Assembly: GCF_017745215.1 (NCBI RefSeq)
Contig: NZ_JAGHZV010000003.1
Span: 186,001-250,000 of the forward strand
From: Sphingomonas sp.
Lineage (GTDB): Bacteria; Pseudomonadota; Alphaproteobacteria; Sphingomonadales; Sphingomonadaceae
Length of the DNA stretch: 64,000 nt
Direction: 5' to 3'
Shown here: positions 61,943 through 64,000 of the stretch, piece after piece
Layout: the number at the start of each line of letters is the position of its first letter
How positions within the stretch are numbered: the first letter of the stretch is position 1
The notes under the pieces: generated by a model
Databases searched by the model: none
What the model saw: only the letters and a program-made list of their open reading frames with translations
Told to the model about the DNA's origin: nothing
Translations under genes and position numbers: made by a program

Positions 61943-63010
61943 ATGGCCTTGGTTGCGGTCCTTTCCAATCCGTCTTCGGACGGAAACAAGACGCGACTGG
62001 ACCGCGTGCGGGCGTTCTGCGCCGCGCGCCCGGACATCCTCCACATCGAGAGCCGGTCGAACGACATCGCCGACGTGCTCACCAAGATCGCCTTCGCCAA
62101 GCCGCAGGTGCTCGTGCTCAACGGCGGCGACGGGACAGTGCAGGCGGCGCTCACCGAGCTCTATGGCGAAGGGGCGCCCGATCGCCCGCTGCCGCCGATC
62201 GCGGTGCTGCCCAACGGCAAGACCAACCTCATCGCCAAGGACCTCGGCGCCACCGGCGACCCGATCGAAGCGCTCGAGCGCATCGTCGCGATCGCGCAGC
62301 AGGGCGTGGAACCGCATGTCGTCGGGCGCCAGCTGATCAGTGTGGACACCGGCGACGAGCGTCGCCCCGCGTTGGGCATGTTCCTCGCCGCAGGCGCGCT
62401 GGCGGACGTGCTGCTCTATTGCCGGCACAAGCTCTACCCGCTCGGCATCCCGAACTGGCTCGCACATGCGATCACCGTGGTGGCGGGGATGATCTCGGCG
62501 GCGACCGACTGGTCGTCGCGCTTCCTGCCCCCGCGCGCTTCGGAGATGGCGATCGGCATCGGCCGCCGCGAGCGGCTCAAGGGCCGCTACCAGGTGCTGA
62601 TGGTCTCGACGCTGCGCGCGCTGGTGCTGACCGGCACCATCCCCGCCGAGCGCGAAGGCACGCTGCAGCTGCTCGCGATCGAGCGGCGCGGCTCGACCGT
62701 GCTGCGCGCGGTGATCGCGGGACTCACCGGCCGGCTGGGTCTCACGCCGGTGCCGGGCGTCCACCTCGTCAGCGGCGAGGATATCCGCTTCGAGGAAGGT
62801 CCGACCGACGTGATCATGGACGGCGAGCATTTCCGCGCCACCCAGGGCAAGCCGCTGATCCTGCGCCCGTCGCGCCAGGTGCGCTTCGTCAACCTCGGCC
62901 ATTCGCATGCGCAGGGCGCAGCGTTGCCGGGCGATGTCTCGCTGATGCCGCAGGGCGCCGGCGCGGGCTCGCAGGCGGCGAGCGCGCTGCTGATCCCCGA
63001 ACCGCGCTGA
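61943..63010 (+). CDS. Diacylglycerol/sphingosine kinase catalytic-domain protein
   Basis: A 355-residue soluble lipid-kinase-family protein. VAVLSNPSSDGNKTRLDRV and the ATP-site VLVLNGGDGTVQAALTEL are near residues 5 and 56, followed by AVLPNGKTNLIAKDLGATG. The DAGK_cat pattern is complete; the C-terminal beta domain holds TPVPGVHLVSGEDIRFEE and VIMDGEHF. It would phosphorylate diacylglycerol or a sphingoid lipid. The ATG was chosen at MALVAVLSNP. The next gene looks like a phosphatidate cytidylyltransferase, which would use its product. Confidence 0.87.
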   Translation: MALVAVLSNPSSDGNKTRLDRVRAFCAARPDILHIESRSNDIADVLTKIAFAKPQVLVLNGGDGTVQAALTELYGEGAPDRPLPPIAVLPNGKTNLIAKDLGATGDPIEALERIVAIAQQGVEPHVVGRQLISVDTGDERRPALGMFLAAGALADVLLYCRHKLYPLGIPNWLAHAITVVAGMISAATDWSSRFLPPRASEMAIGIGRRERLKGRYQVLMVSTLRALVLTGTIPAEREGTLQLLAIERRGSTVLRAVIAGLTGRLGLTPVPGVHLVSGEDIRFEEGPTDVIMDGEHFRATQGKPLILRPSRQVRFVNLGHSHAQGAALPGDVSLMPQGAGAGSQAASALLIPEPR

Positions 63011-63023
63011 CCTTTCCTTCCTT

Positions 63024-63105
63024 CGTCATCCCGGCGAAAGCCGGGACGCAGGGCAGCACACGGCTTCGCTCGTGACCCTGGCTCCCGGCCTTCGCCGAGA
63101 TGACG
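63024..63105. repeat. 82-bp dispersed palindromic repeat, partly decayed
   Basis: Left arm CGTCATCCCGGCGAAAGCC; right arm GGCCTTCGCCGAGATGACG with two changes; core CACACGGCTTCGCTCGTG. It lies between the diacylglycerol kinase gene and the next plus-strand gene. Confidence 0.9.
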
Positions 63106-63129
63106 GTTGAGGTTCAATCAAACCCCATC

Positions 63130-64000
63130 ATGCTCTACGGCCGAACGATGCGCGATCCTGCCGCTCTTTCTGATCTCGTCCGCGGCGAGCTGGCCGCGCC
63201 GGTCGACCCGCGCGCGGCGGCGATGGCGGCGGCGATCGCGGCGACGGTGGGCGATGCGGCGCGCGCAGTGCTCTTCTACGGATCGTGCTTGCGCGAGAGC
63301 CAGCTCGACGGGCTGATGCTCGATTTCTACCTGATCGTCTCGGACTATCGCGCCGCTTATGGCGGTGGCTGGCTGGCGTTCGCGAACCGCGTGCTGCCGC
63401 CGAACGTCTTTCCCTTCGTCCACGACGGGCTCAGCGCGAAATACGCCGTGCTGAGCGAAGCCGACTTCCGTGAGCGCTGCGGGATCGGCGCGGGCGACGT
63501 GTCGGTCTGGGCGCGCTTCGCCCAGCCGAGCCGGATTGCCTGGGCGGTGGACGAGGCGGCGCGCGAGAGCATGGTCGCGAGCGTGAGCGGCGCGGCGCCG
63601 ACGTTGCTTGCCTGGGCGATGCCGATGGCTGCGGGCGAAGATGCACTGGGCGTGTGGCGGCGCGGGTTCGAGCTTACCTATTCGTGCGAGCTGCGCGCGG
63701 AGCGCGGCGACCGCGCGGCGAAGATCGTCGCGCAGGACCCCGAACGCTACCGCGCCTTCGCCAAGGTGGCAGTGCTCCCCGCCCTGCCCGTCGATGCCGC
63801 GGCAGGCTGGGATCGCTTCCGCCGCCGCGGCAAGCGGCTGAGCGTGCTGCGGCTCACCAAGGCACTGACCACCTTCTCGGGCGGCGTCGACTACCTCGCG
63901 TGGAAGATCAACCGCCACGCTGGCACCAAGATCGAAGTAAAGCCCTGGCAGCGCCGCTGGCCGCTGGTCGGCGCGCTGGTGCTGCTGCCCCGCCTGCTCC
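63130..64000 (+). CDS. Tam41-like nucleotidyltransferase-fold protein (3' truncated by window)
   Basis: Open to the window edge, 290 residues visible. VLFYGSCLRESQLDGLMLDF near residue 47, then YLIVSDYRA, resembles the GS...(D)xD nucleotidyltransferase site of Tam41, the mitochondrial phosphatidate cytidylyltransferase. AKYAVLSEADFRERC fits Tam41's KYGVI region, and VWARFAQPSRIAW its LYxAGRLxKP region. Placement beside a diacylglycerol kinase supports CDP-diacylglycerol metabolism, though family identity needs checking. Probable start ATG at 63130 (or 63148). Confidence 0.6.
   Translation, partial: MLYGRTMRDPAALSDLVRGELAAPVDPRAAAMAAAIAATVGDAARAVLFYGSCLRESQLDGLMLDFYLIVSDYRAAYGGGWLAFANRVLPPNVFPFVHDGLSAKYAVLSEADFRERCGIGAGDVSVWARFAQPSRIAWAVDEAARESMVASVSGAAPTLLAWAMPMAAGEDALGVWRRGFELTYSCELRAERGDRAAKIVAQDPERYRAFAKVAVLPALPVDAAAGWDRFRRRGKRLSVLRLTKALTTFSGGVDYLAWKINRHAGTKIEVKPWQRRWPLVGALVLLPRLL

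Noticed and set aside
6868..63105. Short open frames through the 82-bp repeats giving VIPAKAGTQ-like peptides
   Set aside because: The peptide recurs only because the repeat recurs; no ribosome sites or independent conservation.
1..64000. tRNA, rRNA, CRISPR array or insertion sequence
   Set aside because: No cloverleaf-like sequence, array of spaced repeats or transposase frame was found on either strand by eye; a covariance-model scan would be needed to be sure.

Overview
The window is GC-rich chromosomal DNA from an alphaproteobacterium of the Sphingomonadales (Sphingomonas or a close relative). This is inferred from the non-phosphorylative L-rhamnose pathway that ends in a 2,4-diketo-3-deoxyrhamnonate hydrolase, the RcdA (DUF1465)/DUF465 pair, a single-cysteine alphaproteobacterial DksA, and the many sphingomonad-type sugar hydrolases. 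No rRNA, tRNA, CRISPR array or insertion sequence was seen. Genes are dense, and many are coupled by 1-4 nt overlaps.

Layout. 1-0.75 kb: end of a MacB/FtsX-type ABC permease. 0.87-10.5 kb: L-rhamnose catabolism. On the minus strand lie dehydratase, diketo-acid hydrolase, dehydrogenase, lactonase and RhaT; on the plus strand lie an IclR regulator, L-rhamnose 1-dehydrogenase, FMN L-lactate dehydrogenase and a UxaA-type dehydratase. The divergent promoter carries four copies of a TGGNACG half-site. 10.7-35.4 kb: mostly housekeeping and small conserved genes (gamma carbonic anhydrase, nitronate monooxygenase, rcdA, two DUF465 genes, PilZ, dksA, serS, an NlpD-like lipoprotein, rimO, leucyl aminopeptidase, a LuxR-HTH/VOC fusion, an MFS exporter, tpiA, ppiD, trpE), with a possible PEP-CTERM-like surface protein and one compositionally odd gene at 25.6 kb. 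35.5-44.2 kb: a carbohydrate-use operon (sugar MFS porter, remnant of a GH2 protein, carboxylesterase, SGNH esterase, GH97) divergent from a GH3 beta-glucosidase. 44.4-47.9 kb: a Gfo/Idh oxidoreductase, a cysteine-desulfurase-like PLP enzyme and a secreted beta-helix protein.

48.1-51.6 kb: a compact putative RiPP (lasso-related) cluster with an asparagine-synthetase-like cyclase, a 47-residue precursor peptide, an HPr-kinase-like kinase and a PqqD-like recognition protein. No leader protease or exporter is nearby. The precursor ends in Ser, and related kinases in paeninodin-type lasso clusters phosphorylate a C-terminal Ser. 51.7-59.7 kb: an eight-gene type IV secretion operon (virB2-B3-B4-B6-B8-B9-B10-B11) without virB1, B5, B7, virD4 or a relaxase. 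59.7-64 kb: an L,D-transpeptidase, a small lipoprotein, a diacylglycerol-kinase-family protein and, running off the end, a nucleotidyltransferase-like protein resembling Tam41 phosphatidate cytidylyltransferase.

A constant-length 82-83 bp palindromic repeat occurs nine times, plus three divergent or partial copies. It lies only downstream of genes, and six full copies sit exactly between convergent genes. This suggests it serves as a bidirectional terminator or 3'-end stabiliser.
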